A stretch of DNA of 64,000 nucleotides, from contig JAIEOV010000008.1 of assembly GCA_019750135.1 (NCBI GenBank), forward strand, positions 62,001-126,000. The letters are read 5' to 3'. The DNA is from Reyranella sp. Lineage in GTDB: Bacteria; Pseudomonadota; Alphaproteobacteria; Reyranellales; Reyranellaceae. The position numbers were made by a program, and so were the translations under genes. The notes beneath the pieces are model-generated. The model was not told where the DNA came from. It searched no databases and saw only the letters and a list, made by a program, of their open reading frames with translations. Shown here in pieces: positions 1 to 7,829 of the stretch (its first letter is position 1; every line of letters begins with the position of its first letter).

Positions 1-2
1 AG

Positions 3-359
3 ACTGACTATGAGACCCAAAAGCTGCTGGGTATTCGCGACCGAGATTCGTTTGCGGCGTGGGTACGTCGAGCATGCGTTTGGTTTGTTGGAGTTCAAGA
101 TTTGGCAAATGGGACCAAGCATTTCATCCGAGACCAAGGTTTCGAGACAATGCGCGTGTCCGGTTACGGTCAAGGACCTTACGGCATCGGTCCGTATGGC
201 AAGGGCTATCTGGTGATCGACTATGGCGAAGACGCAGGTGAACACCGCTGGATGCCCGCTGCCCATCTATTGGAGGTAGTGGTGAGATTCTGGCGGGACT
301 TCTTCAAGAAATACCGGCCCGGTGAGGACATTCCCGTTAGCGCGCACCACGTTGATTAG
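3..359 (+). CDS. hypothetical protein, 5' end outside window
   Basis: The frame is open from the left edge to a TAG at 357-359, giving 118 visible residues with no start that must be used. A TTG at 102 could start a short form, but the upstream frame reads as ordinary protein, so I treat it as the C-terminal part of a longer gene. Visible features are a motif ANGTKHF (HEPN-like families often carry a comparable N-x-x-KH helix), a glycine/tyrosine-rich stretch GYGQGPYGIGPYGKGY, and a C-terminal helix with FWRDFFKKYRP. It lies in the less GC-biased accessory block and points towards the minus-strand genes that follow. Function is not recognised. Confidence 0.5.
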   Translation, partial: TDYETQKLLGIRDRDSFAAWVRRACVWFVGVQDLANGTKHFIRDQGFETMRVSGYGQGPYGIGPYGKGYLVIDYGEDAGEHRWMPAAHLLEVVVRFWRDFFKKYRPGEDIPVSAHHVD

Positions 360-444
360 AGAGGCACTCGAAATGCGACGGAAGGGCTCTGAGGCCAGCC
401 GATTGCCGTGAGGGTCCCGGTAGAACGCCTGAGTGAGACACTCG

Positions 445-1334
445 CTACAAAACAAGCTCATGCAACTGTCGAGTCCCTATCGGAGAGCGAACATATGAGG
501 CCGAAGTGGCTCCAATGAGCGCCACGAGGAATCGGCATATAAGCGCCGACATCTCTAGCGTCAGATTTTCATCAGAGCCGACACCTTGTAATGCGAAGCC
601 TAGAGGTTCTCCCATGAATAGCGCTTCATGGACCGCATCATTGCGAATATCCGTGACCTCCACCGCGCCTCCATTCACCTTGCGCGCCCACGACGGCGTC
701 GCGACACCGAATCGCTCGCACATCCATGCTATGCGATCAGAATGCCTAATGCGTCGTTCTTCGCCGATAACTGTTTGCGTGAGACGAAAGCAACAGTCGA
801 GTGCGGTATACAAGAAGCTAAATTCTTCGAACTGAAACAGGCGCGGATTCTGCGCCAGAAACAGCGCATGAATTGCTGCGGCATAGCGCTTGGCGTTGAT
901 AGGTGCGTTGCGATTCGCGGCCCAAAATTCCTCTGCAAGCTGGATTGCTTTAGCAAGGTCGCGCCCCAGCGAGAAATCGACCATTTTGTACGGTCGGATG
1001 GGCGTCGCATCCGCGAAGCCGGCACTTGTCGCCGTCAAACGCATTCCGCAGAAGAACGAGAGCGCCCAGAGATGGAACGTGACTTGGTCGGGACTCTCCG
1101 CGGTTGGATGCGTTAAGCTGTGTGTTTTCGGAAGACTGAACAGGCGATTTCCAGCACCTTCCGAAAATTGAACCTGGGAAGAAGAAAGAGCCAGTCGTTA
1201 TCGATGGTCGGCCGAGCCTCAACATCAGCAACGCGGTCCTTCAGGCCCGGCAGCGTCGCAATCACAATCGGGCCGGCGCGGCACTCCAGCCGATAAGGAT
1301 AGTAGCCGAAGTCAATGGCGTTCCAAGATTCCAT
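445..1334 (-). pseudogene. frameshifted hypothetical protein with HEPN-like R-x4-H motif
   Basis: Two adjacent minus-strand frames look like halves of one protein. The 5' half (1334 down to a TAA at 1113-1115) reads YYPYRLECRAGPIVIATLPG and ends FNFRKVLEIACSVF. The 3' half is in the frame ending at 445 and is open upstream of its first ATG (1044), reading LPKTHSLTHPTAESPDQVTF just where the first half stops. A single-base indel near 1130-1140 would join them into a protein of about 295 residues. The second half carries RNDAVH (residues 134-139 counted from 1044), fitting the R-x4-H pattern of HEPN domains. It could be a real pseudogene, a sequencing error, or two short genes. The downstream half alone could be made from the 1044 ATG. 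Confidence 0.5.
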
Positions 1335-1482
1335 GGCCAGCCGTTGGCGAGAACTTTGGACGTTACCACGTATGTCGATTGTAATCAGCGGACAGGTGTT
1401 TCTCTGTCTCAGCTAGGGTCGCCGCAGAAGTCCGCCTCGACTTGATCGGCGCAGTGCGATGGGCAGCGTTCCGTGCTCGCAA

Positions 1483-2334
1483 CTAAGGCGAGTTAAGTCG
1501 ATCCATAAGCTCAGTCCGGCGCGTCTCTTCGAATAACTTCCCGATCTCGATTTCCAGAAGCTCATAGGCGTCAATTACGCGGTCGCGATCTATGGCATCA
1601 CCATGCGCGCCGGGATTTCCGAGCTTCCGGACGATTAGCCTAAATGCCTCCACATGGTCGGCATGTTGCGGCTGAGCGGTTTTGATATCTTCCAGATGAA
1701 TACCTAAGCTTACTGGAGAGCCGTTGCTGCCTGATCGTCTCGGTCTCACATGATCAGCGATCTCCTCAACTGCGATCCGCATAGCGCCGGCACACGCTTG
1801 TAGGTCTGACCAGAACAACGGGAAGCTCTTAGCTATGGCATGCTTGATGGGGTCAGGAGTATGCGAGGCCATGGCGACCAGCTTCGGCGCGGAATGGATT
1901 GCCCTGAATGTGAACCGCCGGCCAAACCGCCCATCTATGCCGTGCCCAATTACATAGCCCACGTCATGCGCTAAGGCTTGGTAATCGCCCAGCACCGCAA
2001 CAGCTTGGCGGCATGCAATAGCGTCACAACGCATAATTGCAGCGAAGACTCCTTGGTCGTCCCAGTGCTCCAAGTAGCCACTCTCGATTCCCTCATCTAT
2101 GCGAGCCGCCGCACCGAAGTGCACTTGGGATCGTTCGAGTGTCAGGCGTCCGTGAGTGCATTCGGGACAAGGCCAGCGAGGAAAGTGTGGACCAGTGTCG
2201 GTATAGTCTTCAATGCTGTGTTCTAGCAGGCTCTTGTCGATCAGGGCAGCCTCCCAGTTTGTAGCAGAGTAGCCAGCTCGGGCATCACGCTGATAGAAGA
2301 TCGAACAGCGCCGGTGGGTCGAGAGCGAGTGCAA
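1483..2334 (-). CDS. DUF4145-type protein with N-terminal zinc-ribbon-like motif
   Basis: This is a 283-residue protein. Near residues 54-59 it has WPCPEC and later MRCDAIACRQ, two cysteine pairs as in the zinc ribbon of DUF4145 proteins. The C-terminal third contains LGNPGAHGDAIDRDRVIDAY, the G-x-HG motif followed by the DAYELLE helix typical of DUF4145, a HEPN-like fold found near restriction and defence genes. The ATG at 2334 overlaps the upstream gene by 50 bp. A CTG at 2244, preceded by GGGAGG at good spacing and opening IDKSLLEHS, may be the true start. The gene probably belongs to one transcript with the 476-residue gene upstream. Biochemical role is unknown. Confidence 0.7.
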   Translation of the reverse strand: MHSLSTHRRCSIFYQRDARAGYSATNWEAALIDKSLLEHSIEDYTDTGPHFPRWPCPECTHGRLTLERSQVHFGAAARIDEGIESGYLEHWDDQGVFAAIMRCDAIACRQAVAVLGDYQALAHDVGYVIGHGIDGRFGRRFTFRAIHSAPKLVAMASHTPDPIKHAIAKSFPLFWSDLQACAGAMRIAVEEIADHVRPRRSGSNGSPVSLGIHLEDIKTAQPQHADHVEAFRLIVRKLGNPGAHGDAIDRDRVIDAYELLEIEIGKLFEETRRTELMDRLNSP

Positions 2335-3715
2335 TGGTCATGGCCATGACAACGCGCGTGAGGTCGGAGGGGGCGAGTCCACGTGCCGACACAAATAGGC
2401 TTTCAAACTGATTCTTATCAAGAAAAGTCCCATGCCGCAGATTTCTATAGCTGCGCAACCACGCAAGGCGGTCAGGCTCTGTCGTCGCCGAATGTGCTTG
2501 GTCCCGGATCGACTTCTGGACAGTTAGAATGTGGCGCGCCTGAACTCGCAGCATCGTCCCGACCACGTCATCGCCTTTAGACGTAGCTCTGCGCGCCATG
2601 TCGCGGAGACCCAGCGCTGTCCGAGTTGAAAAGCAACTTTTGAATACCGCGGTTTCGCTCACGCTCTTCTGGGCCAGAGCGCGGACGATGTTTGCGAGCT
2701 TGTCCAAGGCTGACAAACAGAAGGAAACCCGTTCGTACAGTGAATGAGCCTGATTGGCTGATAAAACATCCCAGAAGAACAGATTCAAGGCCGCGAGGTA
2801 TTGCACTTGCTTTTGGCTGTCCCACTTTCCAGCTTGTTGAAAATTGATTGGATTTGAGGCGAACAAGGCTGCGGAGCTTACAAGTGATGTGGCGCATTTG
2901 AGGTAGTCATGGATGTTTCCGATTGTCCCTACCCTCAGCCACAGGCCGGTCTTCATCCCACCCGAGGTCGTTTCGAATACTGGACTGGTGGCGAATCGGC
3001 CAAGAATCCCGGCTAGAGGAGCGTGAGGAAACCTGTACACGCCCTTGTGAATGAACAGGACGTAAGCCCCCAACAACTGAAACGTGATCGTGACCTGCAC
3101 CGGCGCTGATGCCAAGAATACATGCAGCCAATTCGCCATCTCATTAGGAAGAGGGAATACTGCATCGAGAACTCGATCCTCCAGTACCCGTTTGCCGAAG
3201 TCGCTCTCGCCGAAGGTATCTCTTGCCCACAAAAGCTTGGCTAAGGACAGGCGCTCCTGCTGCGGTTTCAGATTCGGGCGCACCACACAGACATGTGTCA
3301 CCTGAAACTTGTCGACGACAAATGGAAATACGTCGCGAACAAGGATGCGCACCAACTCCTCATCGTCATGGGCCAAGAATGCCCGCAGTTGCATTTCCTC
3401 CAATTCGGTAATTAGTCCGAATCCGCCCGCGATCTGAATCGACTTAGGACGATCTTCCGCGGTCGCGCGGAGTTCGCGACTGACGAACGATGCAACTCGA
3501 ACTGCGACCTCGTTGTACCTTTCCGTCTCAATCGGCATTGGCCCAGAGACTTGGAGAAGGGGAGCAACTGAGAATCCTGCCGAGGGCTCTTCTAGAACCC
3601 ACTGTGCTGCTTTTCGGATAGGGCGGCGACCAAAGGCGGTCTCAAAAATCTCTGGTAGCTTTGAACCGGCGAATGCCTCTGGAAGGGCGGTAGTCAGGTC
3701 CACCGAACGTGTCAT
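2285..3715 (-). CDS. uncharacterised 476-residue protein with C-terminal RN-x-x-H motif
   Basis: I do not recognise this protein. It has no signal peptide or clear membrane segment. The N-terminal half is a mixed alpha/beta region (for example VTHVCVVRPNLKP). The C-terminal 180 residues look helical, with a segment SLYERVSFCLSALDKLANIV, and end in SYRNLRHGTFL (R424, N425, H428), resembling the R-N-x-x-H turn of HEPN/ApeA-like domains although the spacing is R-x3-H. It overlaps the DUF4145-type gene downstream, implying coupled expression, and follows the GHKL ATPase gene after 303 bp. Its composition is less GC-biased than the housekeeping genes further right, which fits acquired DNA. Confidence 0.65.
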   Translation of the reverse strand: MTRSVDLTTALPEAFAGSKLPEIFETAFGRRPIRKAAQWVLEEPSAGFSVAPLLQVSGPMPIETERYNEVAVRVASFVSRELRATAEDRPKSIQIAGGFGLITELEEMQLRAFLAHDDEELVRILVRDVFPFVVDKFQVTHVCVVRPNLKPQQERLSLAKLLWARDTFGESDFGKRVLEDRVLDAVFPLPNEMANWLHVFLASAPVQVTITFQLLGAYVLFIHKGVYRFPHAPLAGILGRFATSPVFETTSGGMKTGLWLRVGTIGNIHDYLKCATSLVSSAALFASNPINFQQAGKWDSQKQVQYLAALNLFFWDVLSANQAHSLYERVSFCLSALDKLANIVRALAQKSVSETAVFKSCFSTRTALGLRDMARRATSKGDDVVGTMLRVQARHILTVQKSIRDQAHSATTEPDRLAWLRSYRNLRHGTFLDKNQFESLFVSARGLAPSDLTRVVMAMTIALALDPPALFDLLSA

Positions 3716-4018
3716 GCATCTGCCCAGTTCTCCTCACGAGCCTGCCGGCTCGTTTGAGCTACGACAATATGGAGAGAATCAGTTGGGAGAACAACCGCCC
3801 CCCAAGGGAGCCGCAAGCCGCTAATGAGGTCGCCCCAGTAACGAATAGAAGTCCGCGGATGGGCGGCAACGACGGCTTAGGCTGTCGTCGCCCGCCCCTG
3901 CAACGATGTCGTCGAGCATTTGCATGGTCGCTCCCCAACATGTAATGCCGACATTCCGACCAAAGGGACCCCAACCAGCAGCGCTGCTGGTCGGGTTCTC
4001 CTGACCGATCCAAACTGC
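3716..4018 (-). other. gap between accessory genes: palindrome and possible 34-residue ORF
   Basis: No established gene is visible here. Two things stand out. A perfect 18-bp palindrome lies at 3974-3991 (arms ACCAGCAGC/GCTGCTGGT) and extends to 13 paired positions per arm with one mismatch, just downstream of the GHKL ATPase stop. A minus-strand ORF at 3821-3925 begins MQMLDDIVAGAG, runs 34 codons, and has GGGGAG five bases ahead of its ATG, better than many real genes here. It could be a small peptide, a leader, or the broken remnant of a gene. Confidence 0.35.
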
Positions 4019-5890
4019 CTATGCGGCAGTCTTCTTCCGTCCAAGCCGGCCGAGGCGTTGCGCGATCAGACTCTCCTCAGCCAGTAAGCCCATTAGCGCA
4101 ACGGTGAGCGCAGGCTCGCTGCGGTAGAATTGGTCGAGGTCCTGCTCCGCGATCTGTGCTGCCAGCTTCTGCGAGTGCGCTACCTTGCACACAGCGACTT
4201 CGCCATAGGTGTTGAGTACGATCTCTCTGACCTCATCGGCGTACACATCAGGGTATTGTTCCTGATGGTGTTTGATGGTCTCCAAGATTATGGACGACTC
4301 CTCGTTGATCAGCACCGTCGGGCCGTCCGGATCGTGAGGCAACCATGTCGCGAGATGCACTGGATTATCGAACTCATCTTTGCCAGCGAAACGATAGCGT
4401 GGCACATCAACTGCCACCTCACGTTCGATGCCTTGCCCATTGCTGCCCTCGGCCACGCGGAATCGGACAACCTGCACCCGTTTCGTCCGTTTCCGCTTTA
4501 CGGACGGTCGCCTCTCGACGCCCGCCGCGGGTTCATCCGCTATCGCGCTTTCAGAAGATGGGTTGGCTGGCCTTGTGCCCCGTTCGTCCGGCCTTGCAAA
4601 AACAAACTGCTTCGTGCGCCATCGATTCCCAAACTTGTCTTGAAGGCGGCGGCGATACTCCTCATCGTCTAGGGCGTTGCTACCATCGCCACGTGCTGCT
4701 CGGATCGCTTCGCGTATCTCCTCGGGCATGTTGTCTGCAAACTCAAGACCCCAATCCGACAGCGGCAAACTTACCCCTCTCTCACCATTGCCACTGAAGA
4801 TCAGGCGGTTCCGACTTTGATCCGGATGAACGCCCCATGTGCCGAGCTCGGCGTCATAGAGTTGAGGCTCAATGACGATGGTGAGATTGGCCTGTACTTT
4901 TGCTTCAGCAACGCCAAACCAGCGAAAGTGAGCCTTGTGGCTGCTGAGCTCGAAGAGCTCATCCTTGTATCGGACAGCAATGTAGCCCGGCTTCTTGGCG
5001 TAGGAATGAATCGCCGGGCGCTCACCAGTCCAAAGATACCATGTAGCCAGAACGCGCTCTTGATCGAGCATGCTGGCACCTGATGCTGACAGCGAGCCCG
5101 TCGAAGACGTTACATCGGTAAGGTAATACTTGGCCCCGCGAATCTGTCGATTGTTAGGACGGCGAGCATCGTCTCTATCTGCCGCGTTCGCCGGCCACGA
5201 AGTCTTGCGTTCGCTGCGCAGCTCAACGACGGTTACCTCTGGAACTGTGAGGTCCCAGAAGCGACTGTTGAGGTACACAGAAAGCCCCTTGATGTCACCC
5301 TCGCTGGCCTTTGGATTGCCGAGCACTGTATCGGGTGACTCTTCGCTACCCAGTAGAACGATCACCGTCCCGTTCGCTCGGACCCAATCGGGCCCTACCG
5401 CGCTCCAATCCACGTCATCGCCCCAGTCCGCAACGTCTGCTGGATTGATGACGTAAGTCGTGGTGCCGTTCCCCTGATATTCAACAAGCTCGTACTCGGC
5501 GGTGTCCGGATTGAGTTCGATCCGGATCATGGAGCCGACTCCGCCCTTGTACGAGATGACAACCACGCCGCTAGGGTTCCAAGGCAATGACGCGATCTTT
5601 GCGCCGACGCCGAAGTTGTCATGGATGCCGCCGATACGTTTCGCTCCCTCGCCCAACGTCGAAAAGAAGCGCAGCAGCTCGTTGCCAGTCATTCCCATCC
5701 CGTTGTCGGCGACGGTACGGCGATACACACCAAATTTCTCGACTGCTTGCCACTCAATGCCGAACTCGACCTTAGTGGCGTTGGCCTCAATGGAGTTCTT
5801 CAAGAACTCGCGTGCCCATTGGTAGTTTCCGCATGCTTCGAACATGCGGTTGACGAAATTCGACGCGCCAACGATGGCGAGCTTCTTCAT
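4019..5890 (-). CDS. GHKL (Hsp90/MORC-like) ATPase, 623 residues
   Basis: The N-terminal region is a GHKL ATP-binding fold. The N-box is REFLKNSIEANAT (E28, N32), the G1 box ADNGMGM (D62, G64, G66) and the G2 region GGIHDNFGVGAKIASL (residues 87-102). This order matches Hsp90, MutL and MORC-type ATPases, not a sensor kinase: there is no H-box or dimerisation helix. A transducer-like middle domain follows, then a basic linker rich in K/R around residues 450-470 and an acidic-helical C-terminus. No membrane segments are seen. Stand-alone GHKL ATPases of this size occur in phage-defence and stress loci, but the substrate here cannot be read from sequence. It is the gene nearest the tRNA-Gln and probably the first of the minus-strand accessory set. 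Confidence 0.75.
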   Translation of the reverse strand: MKKLAIVGASNFVNRMFEACGNYQWAREFLKNSIEANATKVEFGIEWQAVEKFGVYRRTVADNGMGMTGNELLRFFSTLGEGAKRIGGIHDNFGVGAKIASLPWNPSGVVVISYKGGVGSMIRIELNPDTAEYELVEYQGNGTTTYVINPADVADWGDDVDWSAVGPDWVRANGTVIVLLGSEESPDTVLGNPKASEGDIKGLSVYLNSRFWDLTVPEVTVVELRSERKTSWPANAADRDDARRPNNRQIRGAKYYLTDVTSSTGSLSASGASMLDQERVLATWYLWTGERPAIHSYAKKPGYIAVRYKDELFELSSHKAHFRWFGVAEAKVQANLTIVIEPQLYDAELGTWGVHPDQSRNRLIFSGNGERGVSLPLSDWGLEFADNMPEEIREAIRAARGDGSNALDDEEYRRRLQDKFGNRWRTKQFVFARPDERGTRPANPSSESAIADEPAAGVERRPSVKRKRTKRVQVVRFRVAEGSNGQGIEREVAVDVPRYRFAGKDEFDNPVHLATWLPHDPDGPTVLINEESSIILETIKHHQEQYPDVYADEVREIVLNTYGEVAVCKVAHSQKLAAQIAEQDLDQFYRSEPALTVALMGLLAEESLIAQRLGRLGRKKTAA

Positions 5891-6030
5891 AGTGCCGCTC
5901 CAATCTCTAGTGTACTAGGTTTCGGGCCTCGCCTCGCTTGCGTTCGTCATGGGAAACATGGCGGTCAGCTCGCTGGGCTCAGCGGCACGAGAGTAGCAGG
6001 TCAGCGGCGGGGGTGCGACAATCTGGGCTG

Positions 6031-6066
6031 TGAAGAACATTTTGAAGAACATTCTGAGGAACGCCC
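6031..6066. repeat. three tandem 12-bp units next to tRNA-Gln
   Basis: Units at 6031-6042, 6043-6054 and 6055-6066 read TGAAGAACATTT, TGAAGAACATTC and TGAGGAACGCCC. The first two differ at one base and the third is degenerate. They lie between the start of the GHKL gene and the 3' end of the tRNA. Short direct repeats at such a place can be integrase arm sites or regulator sites, but no integrase is in the window to support this. Confidence 0.4.
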
Positions 6067-6102
6067 TTCAAAAAAGCCTATAAAATCAGCGCCGTTTGGA
6101 GT

Positions 6103-6177
6103 TGGCTGGGGCGCCAGGATTCGAACCTGGGAATGGAGGAATCAAAATCCTCTGCCTTACCACTTGGCTACGCCCCA
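6103..6177 (-). tRNA. tRNA-Gln (anticodon TTG)
   Basis: On the minus strand the 7-bp acceptor stem TGGGGCG (6177-6171) pairs with CGCCCCA (6113-6107). A discriminator G and an encoded CCA (6105-6103) follow. The D-arm reads GCCAAGTGGTAAGGC, the anticodon stem GAGGA/TCCTC encloses loop TTTTGAT giving anticodon TTG, and the T-arm contains GGTTCGAATCC. All arms fit a normal cloverleaf, so it should read CAA/CAG glutamine codons. Its 3' end points at the accessory block (1-6100), the usual orientation when a tRNA serves as an integration target. Confidence 0.95.
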
Positions 6178-6232
6178 ACAGGCGCCGGAACATAGAGGGT
6201 TGGGCTGGTGGTGCAACCCCGAAGGATATGAC

Positions 6233-6748
6233 TCAGGCCGCCTGCAGCGCCTTCTTGAGCAGCTCGCCATGCACGAAGGCGCCGTCGCAATAGAGCAGCG
6301 CGTGGGCCGCGGGATCGAGTTGGATGTCGACGATCTCGCCGAGATAGATGGTGTGCGTGCCGGCGGCGACCTTGGTCACCAGCTTGCAGTCGAACGACAC
6401 CGGGCAGCCCTTCAGGACGGGTGCGCCGGTCGCCAGCGTCGACCATTCGCCCATGTCGACGAAGCGCTCGTCGCCCTCCACGCCGTCCATGCCGGCGAAG
6501 CGCTCGGCGATCTTGCGATGCTCGGGCGCCAGGATGTTGACGCAGAAGAAGCCGGCCTCGCCGATCGGGTCGTGGGCGCTCGCCGTCTTGTTGACGCAGA
6601 TCAGGAGCTGCGGCGGATCGGCCGAGACCGAGCAGACGGCCGTCGCCGTCAGCCCGCCGCGCAGCTCCCGGTGACGGGTGGTGATCAGGGTGACGCTCGC
6701 CGCTAGGTGGCGCATGCCCCTTTTGAAGGCAGTGGCATCGACGCTCAT
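6233..6748 (-). CDS. flavin reductase family protein (FMN-binding split barrel)
   Basis: The 171-residue length is typical of the NAD(P)H:flavin oxidoreductase component of two-component monooxygenases. The family pattern is clear: an N-terminal FKRGMRHLAASVTLITT, then GLTATAVCSVSADPPQLLICVN (FMN phosphate and ring contacts), FCVNILAPEHRKIAERFAG, and the C-terminal HTIYLGEIVDI. It would supply reduced FMN/FAD to a partner oxygenase, but none is nearby, so the partner is unknown. It is a single gene between the tRNA and a divergent CHAD gene. Confidence 0.85.
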   Translation of the reverse strand: MSVDATAFKRGMRHLAASVTLITTRHRELRGGLTATAVCSVSADPPQLLICVNKTASAHDPIGEAGFFCVNILAPEHRKIAERFAGMDGVEGDERFVDMGEWSTLATGAPVLKGCPVSFDCKLVTKVAAGTHTIYLGEIVDIQLDPAAHALLYCDGAFVHGELLKKALQAA

Positions 6749-6945
6749 GGGCGGACTCTAGGGCAGCGCGGCCATGGGCCGCTACCGGAAACGGAGGGGA
6801 AACGTCGCCGGCTAACCATCGGGCCGGCCAGCGAAATCGCCGAAAAATGCAGACAGGGTGCTGGTTGGTATACGTCACAAAACCTTCATCAGACTGTCGT
6901 TCTTTGCGGTTGCCCGGCCTTTTCGGGCCGCTACGGTCGGTCCGC

Positions 6946-7821
6946 ATGGCGCCTTTCGACACCGGCCTCGCCCCCACCACAGCGCCTGATGTTGCGCTGC
7001 GCCACATCGTGGCCGATTGCCAGGCCGAGCTTCGCAAGTACCGCGCCATCGTCCTGCAAAGCCGGCGGCCGATCGGCATTCATCAGACCCGCGTGGCGCT
7101 GCGCCGCCTGCGCGCGGCGTTCGGGCTGTTCCGCCATGCTGTCGACGGGCCGGTGATCCGGGCGCTCTCGGCCGAGGCCAAGTGGCTGGCCGGCGAATGC
7201 GCCCCGGCGCGCGACCTGCACGTCTTCCTGACCGAAACGGTCGAGGACGTCCCGCCGATCGTCCAGCGCATCGCCCGCCGGCTGGCCGAGACTTACATGC
7301 AGCGCGCCCGCTCGGCCCTTTCCGGTGCGCGGTTCGAGGCCTTCGACCGCCAGCTGCACGCCTTCATCGACCTGTCGCCGGCCCATCCGACCGAGCGGCT
7401 CGACCATTTCGCGCTGGCCGAGCTCGACCAGCACCATGAGAAGGTCATGCATCGCGGCCGCAAGATCGAATCGCTCGATCCGCACCGCCTGCACCGGCTG
7501 CGGATCGCCATCAAGAAGCTGCGCTATGCCGCGGAGTTCCTGCAGCCGGCCTTTGCCTCGGCGACGGCCAAGCCCTATATCGAGGCGACGGTGCGCCTGC
7601 AGGGCGCGCTCGGCGCCATGAACGACCGCGCGGTCGCCCGCCACATGCTGGCCGACCTCGCCACGGCGGCGCGTCCCACCGAGGACGCCAAGAAACCGCT
7701 GAAGCGCCTCGCCAAGCAGACGGAGGCCGGCGAAAAACGCCGCCGCCGCAAGCTCGAGCGGGCGTGGAAGGCGTTCAGGAACGCAGAGCGCTTCTGGCAG
7801 GCGGACCCTACGCCGACATAG
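6946..7821 (+). CDS. CHAD domain-containing protein
   Basis: This is a 291-residue helical protein with the conserved histidines and basic residues of the CHAD domain: IHQTRVALRRLRAAFGLFR near residue 45 and, in the second repeat, HRLRIAIKKLRYAAEFL. CHAD domains bind inorganic polyphosphate, often beside CYTH triphosphatases or on polyphosphate granules. No CYTH domain is fused or adjacent here. I chose the ATG at 6946 (MAPFDTGL) because the longer in-frame start at 6847 adds residues unlike the family. The C-terminus is very rich in K/R, consistent with polyanion binding. The CobW-type gene follows after 8 bp and may be co-transcribed. Confidence 0.85.
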   Translation: MAPFDTGLAPTTAPDVALRHIVADCQAELRKYRAIVLQSRRPIGIHQTRVALRRLRAAFGLFRHAVDGPVIRALSAEAKWLAGECAPARDLHVFLTETVEDVPPIVQRIARRLAETYMQRARSALSGARFEAFDRQLHAFIDLSPAHPTERLDHFALAELDQHHEKVMHRGRKIESLDPHRLHRLRIAIKKLRYAAEFLQPAFASATAKPYIEATVRLQGALGAMNDRAVARHMLADLATAARPTEDAKKPLKRLAKQTEAGEKRRRRKLERAWKAFRNAERFWQADPTPT

Positions 7822-7829
7822 GGTGAACG

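Noticed and set aside
3970-3995. The palindrome after the GHKL gene as an intrinsic terminator
   Set aside because: The arms meet with no loop and no T-run follows on the minus strand. It fits a protein-binding or recombination site better.
3759-4013. An 84-residue minus-strand ORF in the accessory gap
   Set aside because: It runs through the palindrome, has no ribosome site and its composition is unlike protein. The smaller ORF at 3821-3925 is better supported.
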